Shown: positions 33,184-42,478, counted from the first letter of the stretch. The stretch: DNA of 46,067 bases from Lysobacter antibioticus (GCF_000731095.1 NZ_JMTZ01000059.1:1-46067); one strand, 5' to 3'. Numbers and translations are program-made. Notes: generated by a model not told the origin, from the letters alone.

Positions 33184-34035
33184 ATGCACATCACCCCGCT
33201 CAGTGAAGGCGCATCGCTCTGCACGGTCGATTACCGCTGCGGGGCCGGTCCACAGGATGCGCCCTTCGTCGAGCGCCATCGCAGTCACTGCATCTCCTAC
33301 GTCCGCCGCGGCAGCTTCGGTTATCGCGTGCGCGGCGAGGCCTACGAGCTCGTCGCCGGCAGTCTGTTGATCGGCCACGCCGGCGACGAATTCCTGTGCA
33401 CCCACGAGCATCACGGCTGCGGCGACGAATGCCTGTCGTTCCATCTGTCGCCCGAACTCGTCGACGAACTCGGTGCACACAGCGCGCTGTGGCGCGCTGG
33501 CGGCGTGCCGCCCTTGCCGGAGTTGATGGTCTGGGGCGAACTCGCCCAGGCCGCCGCCGAAGGGCGCAGCGACCTTGGCGTCGACGAAGTCGGCCTGCTG
33601 CTGGCGCGGCGTTGCGTCGACACCGTCGAAGGTACGGCCAGTACGCGGCCACGGCCGCGCGCCGCCGACCGCCGCCGCGCGGTCGAGGCGGCGATGTGGC
33701 TGGACGCGAATGCGCATCGCGCCGTCGGCCTGGACGACGGCGCGCGCATCGCCGGGCTCAGCGCCTTCCATTTCCTGCGCCTGTTCGCCGACGCGCTCGG
33801 CGTCACCCCGCACCAGTACCTGTTGCGCGCGCGCCTGCGCCGCGCCGCCTCGATGCTGGCCGACCCGCAGCGGGCGATCACCGAGGTGGCCTACGACAGC
33901 GGTTTTGCCGACCTGTCCAACTTCAGCCGCAGCTTTCATCGCGCTGCGGGCGTCTCGCCGCGCCGGTTCCGCCAGGCGGCGCGCGGCGACCGCAAGATTT
34001 TCCAAGAACGCATCGGCCGCATCGTCGCAAGCTGA
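33184..34035 (+). CDS. AraC-family transcriptional regulator
   Basis: A 283-aa regulator with an N-terminal cupin-like sensor (about 10-150, with [17 protein letters not shown] and [21 protein letters not shown], containing potential metal-binding His and Cys). A C-terminal AraC DNA-binding domain (about 175-278) has two helix-turn-helix units: [20 protein letters not shown] and [20 protein letters not shown], then the signature [11 protein letters not shown]. The start at 33184 is preceded by a weak purine stretch. It is followed 23 bp later by a VOC/glyoxalase gene, which it probably controls along with itself. The Cys/His cluster in the sensor may respond to electrophiles or metal, but this is only suggestive. 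Confidence 0.93.
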   Translation: MHITPLSEGASLCTVDYRCGAGPQDAPFVERHRSHCISYVRRGSFGYRVRGEAYELVAGSLLIGHAGDEFLCTHEHHGCGDECLSFHLSPELVDELGAHSALWRAGGVPPLPELMVWGELAQAAAEGRSDLGVDEVGLLLARRCVDTVEGTASTRPRPRAADRRRAVEAAMWLDANAHRAVGLDDGARIAGLSAFHFLRLFADALGVTPHQYLLRARLRRAASMLADPQRAITEVAYDSGFADLSNFSRSFHRAAGVSPRRFRQAARGDRKIFQERIGRIVAS

Positions 34036-34058
34036 CCTCCCTTCAAGGAGGTTATGCC

Positions 34059-34418
34059 ATGTACGACCATATCGGTTTGAAGGTGCGCGATCTCGCCGCC
34101 AGCCTGAAGTTCTACCGTGCCGCACTGAAGCCGCTCGGCCATGTCGTCGGCTCCAGCGACGACAGCGGCGCCGGGCTCGGCCCGAAGGATGCGCCGGCAC
34201 TGTGGCTGTATCCTGACGCCGACGCGCGCGGCGGCGCGCATGTCGCTTTTCGCGCCGAAAGCCGCGCCGCCGTCGACGGCTTCCATCGCGACGGCGTCAA
34301 GGCCGGTGGCCGCGACAACGGCGGTGCCGGCCTGCGCGAGGACTATGGCGTGGGTTATTACGCCGCCTTTCTGCTCGATCCCGACGGCCACAACGTCGAA
34401 GCCGTGTACATGGAATAA
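34059..34418 (+). CDS. VOC/glyoxalase-superfamily protein
   Basis: A 119-aa single-module VOC protein (beta-alpha-beta-beta-beta twice). It starts MYDHIGLKVRDLAASLKFYRAAL with the metal-ligand H4, has AHVAFRA carrying a second His, and ends FLLDPDGHNVEAVYME with the C-terminal Glu that completes the metal site. Lyase, dioxygenase and resistance members share this fold, so the reaction is not predictable. The start at 34059 follows a perfect AAGGAGG by 7 nt; another ATG 5 nt upstream is out of frame. It is cotranscribed with the AraC regulator. Confidence 0.93.
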   Translation: MYDHIGLKVRDLAASLKFYRAALKPLGHVVGSSDDSGAGLGPKDAPALWLYPDADARGGAHVAFRAESRAAVDGFHRDGVKAGGRDNGGAGLREDYGVGYYAAFLLDPDGHNVEAVYME

Positions 34419-34805
34419 GCCGGCGAGACGGCCATCGCCGCGCGGCGGATCGCCCGCGGTCGGGTATGACATGGCGGATGCGGCAAGGTCATCGACACGA
34501 CCGTGGCCGGACGGCCGATGCGCCGCGCCTGCGGTGCACGCGCTCAATTCCTGTCGGCGAATCGTCCGCCGCGCCTTGCCGCGCCACTCTCGGTTGCAAC
34601 TTTCCAATGGCGAAAAAACCGCCGGGCAAAGTCTTCACGCGTGGCGTCGCAACTCGAACGAACCCGCGCGAACCGCGCCCGCGCAAGCGACTCGTTCAGC
34701 CAGCGCGCGATGCCTGCGAGCGAATCCCGTATCCATCCGGCGGGTTCACGAATGCGGTGTGATGCAGATGCATTTGCGCCTTGCGCGCGCGGCATGAGCG
34801 CCTAG

Positions 34806-34868
34806 GCTGCCTAGCGCGGACATAGCGCTGTGTCCGCTCCACGTCCGGACGCGCTCGCGCTAGGCAGC
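34806..34868. repeat. Nested inverted repeats in the subtilase leader region
   Basis: A perfect 12-bp inverted repeat GCTGCCTAGCGC (34806-34817) and GCGCTAGGCAGC (34857-34868) encloses a second one (CGGACA and TGTCCG, about 34818-34836). The left outer arm can also pair locally (CTAGGC with CCTAG, 34803-34815), so alternative folds are possible. It ends 85 bp before the protease start. Confidence 0.75.
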
Positions 34869-34930
34869 AGTCCCTCCAACAGTCGATCGCGAGAGAGAAC
34901 CAGGACGGTTCCGCCGCATTGTGCGGCTTA

Positions 34931-34951
34931 CGAAACCTCACGGGAGTTTCG
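34931..34951 (+). promoter_or_regulatory. Small hairpin spanning the subtilase Shine-Dalgarno
   Basis: CGAAAC (34931-34936) pairs with GTTTCG (34946-34951). The Shine-Dalgarno GGGAG occupies the end of the 9-nt loop and the first base of the right arm, with the ATG 2 nt past the stem. It may tune translation of the protease. Confidence 0.5.
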
Positions 34952-34953
34952 CA

Positions 34954-36336
34954 ATGTCTCAGCCATCAAAGTCCAAGCTCCGCCGGCATGCGCTGGCGGT
35001 CGCCACCGTATCCATCCTGCTCGCCGCGCCGGCCTTCGCCGCCGACCGCGTCAACCTCAGCAGCCTCGATCCCGACCGGCCGGTCGCCGGCTTCGTCGTC
35101 GCCTATAAGTCGGGTGCGCCGAAAGCCCTGGATTTCCAGCGCGAACTCAGCACCGCCATCGGCACCCTTGGGCAGAAGAACCTGACCATCAAGCACGCCG
35201 GCCCGGTCTCGACCGGCGCCGAGCTGATCGAAGTCAGCCGTCCGCTCGACGTGGTCGAAGCGACCACGCTGATGCAGCAGATCGCCGCCAACCCCGATGT
35301 CGAATACGTCGAGCCGAACTCGATCTTCCAGCCGATCCTGACCCCGAACGATCCCAGCTATCCCTCGCAGTACGGCCTGCACGGCGCCGCCGGCGGCATC
35401 CGCGCCAACACCGCCTGGGACAACGGTTTTCAGGGCCAGGGCAAGATCATCGCGGTGATCGACACCGGCATCACCACGCATCCCGACCTCGCCGCCAACC
35501 TGACCACGCCGACCGGCTACGACTTCATCACCAACGTCACCACCGCCAACGACGGCAGCGCCCGCGACAGCAATCCGGCCGACCCGGGCGATTGGTGCGG
35601 CACCAACCCGTCGAGCTGGCACGGCACCCACGTCACCGGCATCGCCGCGGCGGTCACCAACAACCAGACCGGCGTGGCCGGCACCGCGTTCCGCTCCAAG
35701 GTGCTGACCGCGCGCGCGCTCGGCAAGTGCGGCGGCACCCTGGTCGACATCGCCGATGCAATCACCTGGGCTTCCGGCGGCACCGTCGCCGGCGTGCCTG
35801 CGGTCGGCGCCAACAAGGCGGTGGTCATCAATCTCAGCCTCGGTGGCAGCGGCACCTGCAGTTCGACCTTCCAGAATGCGATCAACGGCGCGGTGCAGCG
35901 CGGCGTGACCGTGGTGGTGGCGGCCGGCAACAGCAACGCCAACGCCGCCAACTTCCAGCCGGCGAGTTGCCAGAACGTAATCACCGTCGGCGCCAGCACC
36001 TCGGCCGGCGGTAAGGCCAGCTTCTCGAACTGGGGCACCACCAGCGTGGTCGACGTGGCGGCGCCGGGCGTGGGGATTTTGTCCACGCTCAACACCGGCG
36101 CGACCACGCCGGGCGCACCCAGCTACGCGAACTACAACGGCACCTCGATGGCGGCACCGTTCGTGGCCGGCGTGGTCGCGTTGATGCAGTCCAAGCCGGC
36201 GCCCGACGAAGTGCCGGCGGTGATCGAACGCCTGATCAAGGCCACCGCGCGTCCGTTCCCGATCCCGCCGGTGCCGCCGCAGTTGATCGGTACCGGCATC
36301 GTCAACGCCGATGCGGCCACCGACGCGATGCCGTAA
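34954..36336 (+). CDS. Secreted subtilisin-family serine protease (S8)
   Basis: A 460-aa secreted protease precursor. Signal peptide MSQPSKSKLRRHALAVATVS through AFAA-DR (about 30 aa), an inhibitor-I9-like propeptide (about 31-125, with VAGFVVAYK and VEYVEPNSIFQP at its end), then the catalytic domain. The triad is D170 (AVIDTGITTH), H223 (HGTHVTGIAAA) and S398 (NGTSMAAPFVAG), with the oxyanion Asn in VVAAGNSNANA. There is no additional C-terminal P or PPC domain. It is similar in layout to the extracellular alkaline proteases that make Lysobacter lytic and proteolytic. The start at 34954 follows GGGAG by about 8 nt. It has its own promoter region and an intrinsic terminator (36367-36396), so it is monocistronic. 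Confidence 0.96.
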   Translation: MSQPSKSKLRRHALAVATVSILLAAPAFAADRVNLSSLDPDRPVAGFVVAYKSGAPKALDFQRELSTAIGTLGQKNLTIKHAGPVSTGAELIEVSRPLDVVEATTLMQQIAANPDVEYVEPNSIFQPILTPNDPSYPSQYGLHGAAGGIRANTAWDNGFQGQGKIIAVIDTGITTHPDLAANLTTPTGYDFITNVTTANDGSARDSNPADPGDWCGTNPSSWHGTHVTGIAAAVTNNQTGVAGTAFRSKVLTARALGKCGGTLVDIADAITWASGGTVAGVPAVGANKAVVINLSLGGSGTCSSTFQNAINGAVQRGVTVVVAAGNSNANAANFQPASCQNVITVGASTSAGGKASFSNWGTTSVVDVAAPGVGILSTLNTGATTPGAPSYANYNGTSMAAPFVAGVVALMQSKPAPDEVPAVIERLIKATARPFPIPPVPPQLIGTGIVNADAATDAMP

Positions 36337-36366
36337 CCGCATCTCTCGTTCGCAAGGCAGTGCCAG

Positions 36367-36396
36367 GAACCCCGGCTTAGGCCGGGGTTCTTCGTT
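36367..36396 (+). terminator. Subtilase intrinsic terminator
   Basis: GAACCCCGGC (36367-36376) pairs with GCCGGGGTTC (36381-36390), loop TTAG, followed by TTCGTT. It lies 30 nt after the protease stop and is a good rho-independent terminator. Confidence 0.88.
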
Positions 36397-36673
36397 GGCG
36401 CGGCGCCGTGCGCGCGCGCGTGATGCATTGCGCAAACCCGTGCGCATGCACGGGCGAGCAATGTGCTGCGAGTTCCATTGACGCGATCCTTTACGCCATC
36501 GACTTTGGTCGCAGACGCGCAGTCGCCGCGCGCGCGTTGAAAACGCTTACGCCTCGGTGAATGCGCGTTGCGCGTGATCCGCATCACGCTCCCTTGGGAC
36601 AGTCGTCCTGGCCTCGCCGCGGCGATCGGTTGTGCGATGCAACCATGCTGCATTGCCGCATCCTGTCCGCAAG

Positions 36674-36703
36674 TTGACAGCGCTGTCATAGCCGCGCTAC
36701 AAG
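36674..36703 (+). promoter_or_regulatory. Sigma-70 promoter with overlapping LacI operator
   Basis: TTGACA (-35, 36674-36679) and TACAAG (-10, 36698-36703) are 18 bp apart. The perfect 14-bp palindrome TGACAGCGCTGTCA (36675-36688) covers the -35 and spacer, so a LacI-type repressor bound here would exclude RNA polymerase. The palindrome has the same TGACA-R-CG-Y-TGTCA form as the one at 16881-16896. The receptor start is about 95 bp downstream. Confidence 0.8.
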
Positions 36704-36796
36704 CTTTGCGCACTGCCGCCGGCCTGTCGGCCCGGCGCGCTCACACCACAGACAACACGATCGGCTCGCAGCCGGCCCCGGGGAGGGGATGTCCTG

Positions 36797-39475
36797 ATGA
36801 ACGTGCCTATGCACCAGCGTGTCCGCGGTTCGACCTTGAGTTTCGCGATCTTCGCCGCGTTGTTGGCCGGCCATGCCGCCGCCCAGGACAGCGCGTCGAC
36901 GCCCGCCGATGCGCAGCCCGCATCGGGCAAAGAGGCGACCGATCTGGATTCGGTGATCGTCACCGTCGAACGCCGCGAGCAAAGCCTGCAGAAGTACGCC
37001 GGCACCGCGCAGGCGCTGTCGCAGGACGATCTGCGCGGGCTGGGCATCAACAACGAACTGCGCCAGATGCAGGTCGCCGTGCCGGGCCTGAGCATCGCCA
37101 ACCAGGAAGGCGCAACCGAAGTCTTCATCCGCGGCGTGGGTTCGTCCAACAACACCGAACTCGGCGACCCCGGCGCCGCGCCGCACGTCAACGGCGCCTA
37201 CATCCCGCGTCCGCGCGGCCTTGGCGGCATGTTCTACGACCTCGAACGCGTCGAGATCAACAAGGGCCCGCAAGGCACGCTGCGCGGCCGCAACGCGCTG
37301 GCCGGTACCCTCAACATCGTCACCAAGAAGCCCGAGCTTGGCGGCCAGTTCAGCGGCTACGTGCAGGGCGAGGTCGGCAACCGCGATCAGAAGGGCTACG
37401 AGACCGCGCTGAATTTCCCGCTCGGCGAATACGCTGCGCTTCGCTTCGCCGGTTATCACCTCGAGAAGCACGCCGGCTTCAAGAACGTCGGCCTGTGGCA
37501 GCACCTCGACCCGGCCGGCATCCAGGACGACAGCGCCGGACGCCTGTCGTTCCTGTACGAACCCGACGACAAGCTGTCGGTGTTCGCGATGCTCGACGTC
37601 GGCCGCGAACTCGGCACCGGTTATCCCGGCGCCGGCCTGTTCCGCGCCGCGCAGGAAGGCTATACGTCCGAAGACATCGACATGCGCGATGTCATCTACC
37701 GCGGCGTGCAGGGCAAGGTCGACAACAAGCTGTGGGGCTTCCAGGGCACGGTCCGCTACGATTTCGGCGGCGTCGCCTTGGAGTACAACGGCAGCTACCG
37801 CGACGTCGATTATTTCCAGATCAATGCCGCCGCCGACGGCAATACCTGGCCGGGGCGCGACCTGCGCGCACGGCCGCCGGGCGAGCCGGCGACCTGGGGC
37901 GGCATCGACTACGACAATTTCGGCACCAACTACCTGCAGGCGCGCTCGCAGTCGCAGACCCATGAGCTGCGCCTGTCGTCCGACGACGATGCGCGCTTCC
38001 GCTGGACCACCGGCGGCTTCTATTTCCACGAGAAGCAGCAGGTCGGTTTCATGGCCCTCGCCGACAAGGGCGCGTTCTACTCGGGCACCGAATTCACCAT
38101 GCCCGATGTCGACGGCAAGTCCTGGGCGGCGTTCGGCGACGGCACCTTCGATGTCAACGAGCGCCTGCGGGTCAAGGGCGGCGTGCGCTACACCGACGAG
38201 CGCAAGTCGCGCGACGGCATCGGCGGCAACTGGACCATCGGCCTGGGCGGCGACGGCGGCGTGTTCCAGACCCGCCTCGGCACCGAAGGCTTCAAGCCGA
38301 CCCTGCTCGACCGGCCCTCGTTCGAGGTGACCGGCCTGACCAGCAACGCCGACCTCGCCCGTTTCCTGCTGCAGGGCATCCTGCAGGCCGGCGCGCGCGA
38401 CACCATGCAGCAACAACTCGCCGGCATCGTCGATGGCAGCCGCCCGAACGGCACCTGCGTCGACCGCCCCGACACCGGCGGCAACACCGTCAACTGCCCG
38501 GCTAACGGCCAGCACAGCTTTCTCGTGCTGGGCGTGCCGTCGGCGCAGCACGGCTCGAGCGCATTCGACTTCATCGACTGGCGCCTGGGCTTCGAGTACG
38601 ACCTCAGCGAGCGCAACCTGCTATACGCGACCGTCTCCACCGGCCACAAGGCCGGCGGTTTCAACGACAGCTTCGACGTCAACGTGATTCCGGAAACCTA
38701 CAAGCCGGAGAAACTGACCGCGTTCGAAATCGGCTCGAAGAACTCCTTCGAGTTCCTCGGCCGCACTTCGACCTTCAACGTCAGCGGCTTTTACTACGAC
38801 TACGACGACCAGGTCTTCCAGGACCTCAGCGTGATTGCCTTCAACCCCGACGGCGAGGCCACCGGTTTCGCCCTGGTCAATCGCAACGTCGGCAAGTCCG
38901 AGCTGTACGGCATCGAGGCCGAAAGCCGCCTGCGCTTCGGCGGCGGTTTCACCCTCGACCTCAATGCGCTGTACCTGCAGACCGAGATCAAGGAGGGCAT
39001 CGTCGCCGACGTGCGCAGCCAGGACTTCGGCAACGGCGGCATCACCTCGCAGATCGACCTGTCCGGCAACGACCTGCCGCTGTCGTCCAAATACACCTTC
39101 AATGCGCGTTTGCAACAGGCCATCGAGTTCTCGCGCGGCACCTTCGACTGGCAGGTGCTGGCTGCGTATCGCTCGTCGTTCTTCCTGACCCAGTACAACG
39201 ACCGCGACGTGATCTTCCTGCGCGACACTGCCGGCACCGTCGACCGTATCGAAGAGTCGGCGACCGCGGGCTTCCCCGACGAGCAGAAGGGCTTTACCCA
39301 GATCAACGCCGGCGCCGGTTTCACCACGCTCGACGGCGCCTGGCGGGTCGAGGTTTGGGGCAGCAACCTGACCAACAAGGACGTGTCGCAGAAGGCCCTG
39401 GTCGGCTCCGGCGTCAACACGCGCTTCCTCAACGATGCGCGCAGCTACGGCGTGCGGGTGCGCTGGAACTTCTGA
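36797..39475 (+). CDS. TonB-dependent receptor
   Basis: An 892-aa outer-membrane receptor. Signal peptide ending GHAAAQ (about 30), TonB box DLDSVIVTVERR (about 49-60), plug with VPGLSIANQEGATEVFIRGVG, ERVEINKGPQGTLRGRNALAG and NIVTKKPE, then a barrel ending in VRVRWNF. The plug style is that of the general siderophore/vitamin-like receptor group rather than of the receptor at 12747-15434, so the ligand cannot be read from homology alone. The neighbours (sodium/sugar symporter, LacI regulator, GH3 glucosidase) and a LacI operator overlapping the promoter point to a plant-type glucoside or beta-glucan oligomer. The Shine-Dalgarno GGAGGGG is about 10 nt upstream; an in-frame second Met at codon 5 is possible. 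Confidence 0.93.
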   Translation: MNVPMHQRVRGSTLSFAIFAALLAGHAAAQDSASTPADAQPASGKEATDLDSVIVTVERREQSLQKYAGTAQALSQDDLRGLGINNELRQMQVAVPGLSIANQEGATEVFIRGVGSSNNTELGDPGAAPHVNGAYIPRPRGLGGMFYDLERVEINKGPQGTLRGRNALAGTLNIVTKKPELGGQFSGYVQGEVGNRDQKGYETALNFPLGEYAALRFAGYHLEKHAGFKNVGLWQHLDPAGIQDDSAGRLSFLYEPDDKLSVFAMLDVGRELGTGYPGAGLFRAAQEGYTSEDIDMRDVIYRGVQGKVDNKLWGFQGTVRYDFGGVALEYNGSYRDVDYFQINAAADGNTWPGRDLRARPPGEPATWGGIDYDNFGTNYLQARSQSQTHELRLSSDDDARFRWTTGGFYFHEKQQVGFMALADKGAFYSGTEFTMPDVDGKSWAAFGDGTFDVNERLRVKGGVRYTDERKSRDGIGGNWTIGLGGDGGVFQTRLGTEGFKPTLLDRPSFEVTGLTSNADLARFLLQGILQAGARDTMQQQLAGIVDGSRPNGTCVDRPDTGGNTVNCPANGQHSFLVLGVPSAQHGSSAFDFIDWRLGFEYDLSERNLLYATVSTGHKAGGFNDSFDVNVIPETYKPEKLTAFEIGSKNSFEFLGRTSTFNVSGFYYDYDDQVFQDLSVIAFNPDGEATGFALVNRNVGKSELYGIEAESRLRFGGGFTLDLNALYLQTEIKEGIVADVRSQDFGNGGITSQIDLSGNDLPLSSKYTFNARLQQAIEFSRGTFDWQVLAAYRSSFFLTQYNDRDVIFLRDTAGTVDRIEESATAGFPDEQKGFTQINAGAGFTTLDGAWRVEVWGSNLTNKDVSQKALVGSGVNTRFLNDARSYGVRVRWNF

Positions 39476-39750
39476 TGGCTGTCGTACCGCGTCCCAAGCC
39501 CCTCGCTCCGCTCCGCGCGAACCTCCACGGCGTGCGGGCGGGGCGAAGGGGATTCGAAGCGGACGTGGGCGAAGACCGGGGGGCGTTCGACGAGTTTCCG
39601 TGCGCCATCTTCCCGCCGCCGCGCCGCCTCCCGCGCAGCACACTTAGCCACTGCAATCGAATTCATCGATGAACAGCGGCCGCGACCATGGCCGCGCCGC
39701 ACGGCAGCGCGTAGAACGGCGAAGACACCGCCCCGGACAGATAGGACCGC

Positions 39751-41313
39751 ATGAAACTCTCCCTGCTCGACGCCCTCATCGTCCTGGTCTACCTGGCCGG
39801 CGTGTTCGCTCTCGCGCAGTGGGTCTCGCGCGAGAAACCCGGGCACGAGAAAACCGCAAAGGATTACTTTCTCGCCAGCAAGGCGCTGCCGTGGTGGGCG
39901 ATCGGCGCGTCCCTGATCGCCGCCAACATCTCCGCCGAGCAGATCATCGGCATGTCCGGGTCCGGCTATGCGCTCGGCCTGGCGATCGCGTCTTATGAAT
40001 GGATGGCGGCGGCGACCTTGCTGGTGGTCGGCAAGTTCTTCCTGCCGATCTTCCTGCGCAACGGCATCTACACCATGCCGCAGTTCCTCGAGGAACGTTA
40101 CGGCACCCGCATCCGCACCCTGATGGCGGTGTTCTGGCTCGGCCTGTACGTATTCGTCAACCTGACCTCGATCCTGTGGCTCGGTTCGCTGGCGATCGTG
40201 CAGGTGACCGGTATGGACCAGATGCTGGCGCTGAGCCTGCTCGGCGGTTTCGCCCTGGCCTATCAGCTGTACGGCGGGCTCAAGGCGGTCGCGTTGACCG
40301 ACATCGTGCAGGTGTCGTTGCTGGTGCTCGGCGGCTTGCTGGTCGCCGGGCTGACCCTGAGCAAGATCGGCGATGGCGCCGGCATCGTCGCCGGCTTCAA
40401 GACCTTGTGGGCGACGCATCCTGAGCACTTCAAGATGATCCTGCCGCCGGACAGCCCCTTCTACAAGGATCTGCCCGGCATCGGCGTATTGGTCGGCGGC
40501 CTGTGGGTGGCGCACGTCAGCTACTGGGGTTTCAATCAGTACATCATCCAGCGCGCCCTGGCCGCCAAGGACCTGCGCGAGGCGCAGAAAGGCATCGTAT
40601 TCGCCGCGATCCTGAAGCTGGTGCTGCCGATCATCGTGGTGCTGCCGGGCATCGCCGCGGTGATGCTGGCGCCGGGCCTGGAACGCAACGACGATGCCTA
40701 CCCCGCGATGATGGCGCTGCTGCCGACCGGCGCGCTGGGCCTGGTGTTCGCGGCCCTGATCGCGGCGATCGTGGCCTCGCTGGCGTCGAAGATCAATTCG
40801 GTCGCGACCATCTTCACCCTCGACTTCTACGCCAAGCACCGCCCGGATGCGTCGGAGCGAAAGCTGGTGCGGATCGGCCGCATCACCGCGGCGGTGTCGA
40901 TCGCGATCGGCATCCTGACCGCGCGGCCGCTGCTAGGCAGCTTCGATCAGGGCTTCCAGTACATCCAGGAATACACCGGCTTCTTCACCCCGGGCATCGT
41001 GGTGATCTTCGTGCTCGGCCTGTTCTGGAAGCGCGCCAACGAAGCCGGCGCACTCGCCGCGGCGGTGGGCTCGTTGGCGCTGTCGATCGTGCTCAAGCAA
41101 GCCTGGCCGGAGCTGCCCTTCGTCAACCGCGTCGGCGTGGTGTTCGTACTGGCGGCGATCCTGGCGGTCGCGGTGTCCTTGCTGACGCCGTCCGGCGCCG
41201 GTCGCGACCGCATCCATACCGACGGCGTGAGCTTTGCCACCGCGCCTTCGTTCAACATCGCCGCGATCGCCGTGCTGGCGATCCTGGTCGCGCTGTACAC
41301 GCTGTTCTGGTGA
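39751..41313 (+). CDS. Sodium/solute symporter (SSS family, SglT-like sugar carrier)
   Basis: A 520-aa inner-membrane sodium-coupled transporter with about 14 TM segments. Visible SSS landmarks: TAKDYFLASKALPWWAIGASLIAANISAEQIIGMSGSGYA in TM1-2 (the Na2-site region), GLKAVALTDIVQVSLL, the loop SYWGFNQYIIQRALAAKD typical of sugar carriers such as Vibrio vSGLT, and SKINSVATIFTLDFY. The length and the QR-A-A-KD loop favour glucose or galactose over proline or pantothenate. The start at 39751 follows AGGA. It lies between the TonB receptor and the LacI gene and would take up the monosaccharide or glucoside produced in the periplasm. The 275-bp gap before it has no gene. Confidence 0.92.
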   Translation: MKLSLLDALIVLVYLAGVFALAQWVSREKPGHEKTAKDYFLASKALPWWAIGASLIAANISAEQIIGMSGSGYALGLAIASYEWMAAATLLVVGKFFLPIFLRNGIYTMPQFLEERYGTRIRTLMAVFWLGLYVFVNLTSILWLGSLAIVQVTGMDQMLALSLLGGFALAYQLYGGLKAVALTDIVQVSLLVLGGLLVAGLTLSKIGDGAGIVAGFKTLWATHPEHFKMILPPDSPFYKDLPGIGVLVGGLWVAHVSYWGFNQYIIQRALAAKDLREAQKGIVFAAILKLVLPIIVVLPGIAAVMLAPGLERNDDAYPAMMALLPTGALGLVFAALIAAIVASLASKINSVATIFTLDFYAKHRPDASERKLVRIGRITAAVSIAIGILTARPLLGSFDQGFQYIQEYTGFFTPGIVVIFVLGLFWKRANEAGALAAAVGSLALSIVLKQAWPELPFVNRVGVVFVLAAILAVAVSLLTPSGAGRDRIHTDGVSFATAPSFNIAAIAVLAILVALYTLFW

Positions 41314-41402
41314 GCGCGGCTGTTCTGGTAAGTGCGAGCGCGCGAGCCCGGCGGGCGCCGCGCGCCGCGCATATCGCCTCGGCGCATCGCCCGTGCGCCG
41401 GC

Positions 41403-42428
41403 TCAGCGCCGGCGCGTGCGGCCCTTGCCGATCGGACCGGTCGACTGGCGCAACTGCAGCTCGTAGCCGGCGGTGATCATCTGACCGCCGTCGGGCGCCT
41501 TGATGCGCTTGAACAACTCGTGGGTCGCCAGGCGGCCCATCTCGCGCGTCGGCTGGCGCACCGTGGTCAGCGGCGGATAGATCTGGCGCGCGATCGGCGT
41601 GTCGTCGAAGCCGCACACCGACACGTCGCCCGGAATCGACAAGCCCATCTCGCTGGCGGTGCGGATCGTGCCCGCGGCCATGTCGTCGTTGGCGGCGAAG
41701 ATCGCGGTCGGCCGATCCGCCATCAACAACAGACGCTGGGCGCAGATCGCGCCGGTGTCGTAGTGGAAGTCGCCGTCGATCACCAGTTCGGGATCGTAGG
41801 CGATGCCGGCCGCGGCAAGACCGTCGCGATAACCGTTCAAGCGCCACTGGCTGGCGCCGTGTTCGGGATGGCCCTTGATGTGGGCGATGCGGCGATGACC
41901 CAGCGAGACCAGGTGGGCCATCATCTCGCGCACCGCGCGTTCTTCGTCGAGGACCACGCCGATGCGGCCGCCGCGCAGTTTCGGCGAGATGTTGGCGTAG
42001 GGAATGCCGAGCTGGCCGAGGCGCTTCATCAGGCCGGGGTGATCGGTCAGCGGCGGCGTCAACACCAGACCGTCGGCGCGCGAGTGCTGGATGATCTCGT
42101 CGACGTGGGCGACGAATTTGCGTTCGCCGTAGGTCACCGGCGCCAGCATCAGGTTGTAGTGATGGGCGATGCAGGCATCGAGCATGCCTGCCTGCACTTC
42201 CATCAGATAGTTGCTCGACGGGTTGTCGTAGAGCAGCGCGACCAGGAACGAACGCTGGCCGGCGAGGCTGCGCGCCGAGGGATTGGGGCGGTACTGCAAC
42301 TTGCGCGCGGCGGCTTCGACGCGCTTGCGCGTGTCCTCGCTGACGTTCGGTTCCTGGTTGAGTACGCGCGAGACGGTCTTCATCGACACGCCCGCCGCTT
42401 CCGCTACATCTTCGATGCGTACTCGCAT
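41403..42428 (-). CDS. LacI-family transcriptional repressor
   Basis: A 341-aa regulator. The helix-turn-helix begins at once: VRIEDVAEAAGVSMKTVSRVLNQEPNVSEDTRKRV (about 3-37), followed by a hinge region at about 50-60 (PNPSARSLAGQRS). A sugar-binding periplasmic-type core follows (LVALLYDNPSSNYLMEVQAG, SPKLRGGRIGVVLDE, HIKGHPEHGASQWRLNGYRDGL, AIFAANDDMAAG). The start at 42428 is taken because it places the HTH at the N-terminus. It is divergent from the GH3 gene and convergent with the symporter gene. The recognition segment VSMKTVSRVLN is common in proteobacterial sugar repressors that bind palindromes with a central CG. It is a candidate binder of the operators at 36675 and 16881. Confidence 0.95.
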   Translation of the reverse strand: MRVRIEDVAEAAGVSMKTVSRVLNQEPNVSEDTRKRVEAAARKLQYRPNPSARSLAGQRSFLVALLYDNPSSNYLMEVQAGMLDACIAHHYNLMLAPVTYGERKFVAHVDEIIQHSRADGLVLTPPLTDHPGLMKRLGQLGIPYANISPKLRGGRIGVVLDEERAVREMMAHLVSLGHRRIAHIKGHPEHGASQWRLNGYRDGLAAAGIAYDPELVIDGDFHYDTGAICAQRLLLMADRPTAIFAANDDMAAGTIRTASEMGLSIPGDVSVCGFDDTPIARQIYPPLTTVRQPTREMGRLATHELFKRIKAPDGGQMITAGYELQLRQSTGPIGKGRTRRR

Positions 42429-42457
42429 GACCGGTCGTTTCCCTTGCCGCGTGTTCT

Positions 42458-42478
42458 GCGCATTTTGCCAGAATGCGC
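42458..42478. promoter_or_regulatory. Inverted repeat in the lacI/GH3 divergent region
   Basis: GCGCATT (42458-42464) and AATGCGC (42472-42478) flank TTGCCAG in the 134-bp region between the LacI and GH3 starts. It may be an operator for either gene but does not resemble the TGACA-CG-TGTCA palindromes. No clear sigma-70 promoter could be assigned around it. Confidence 0.45.

Larger units (their letters stand above)
34419..34953. other. 535-bp non-coding region upstream of the subtilase
   Basis: No gene is convincing; several overlapping short frames are Arg-rich and lack ribosome sites. It holds a large nested inverted repeat (34806-34868) and a small hairpin at the ribosome-binding site (34931-34951), listed separately. 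The length suggests a regulated promoter for the secreted protease. I cannot place the -35 and -10 with confidence. Confidence 0.55.
36337..36796. other. Non-coding region between the subtilase and the second TonB receptor
   Basis: Begins with the subtilase terminator and ends with the LacI-controlled promoter of the receptor gene. The middle part (36400-36660) is rich in GCGCGC and alternating purine-pyrimidine (GTGCGCGCGCGTGATG, about 36408) with no convincing gene. Confidence 0.55.

Noticed and set aside
34503-34805. Overlapping short frames in the gap before the subtilase
   Set aside because: Arg-rich, no ribosome-binding sites, several overlap on both strands, no recognisable domain.
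36400-36560. Possible sRNA or small gene in the GC-alternating stretch after the subtilase
   Set aside because: No promoter, terminator or ribosome site could be assigned.
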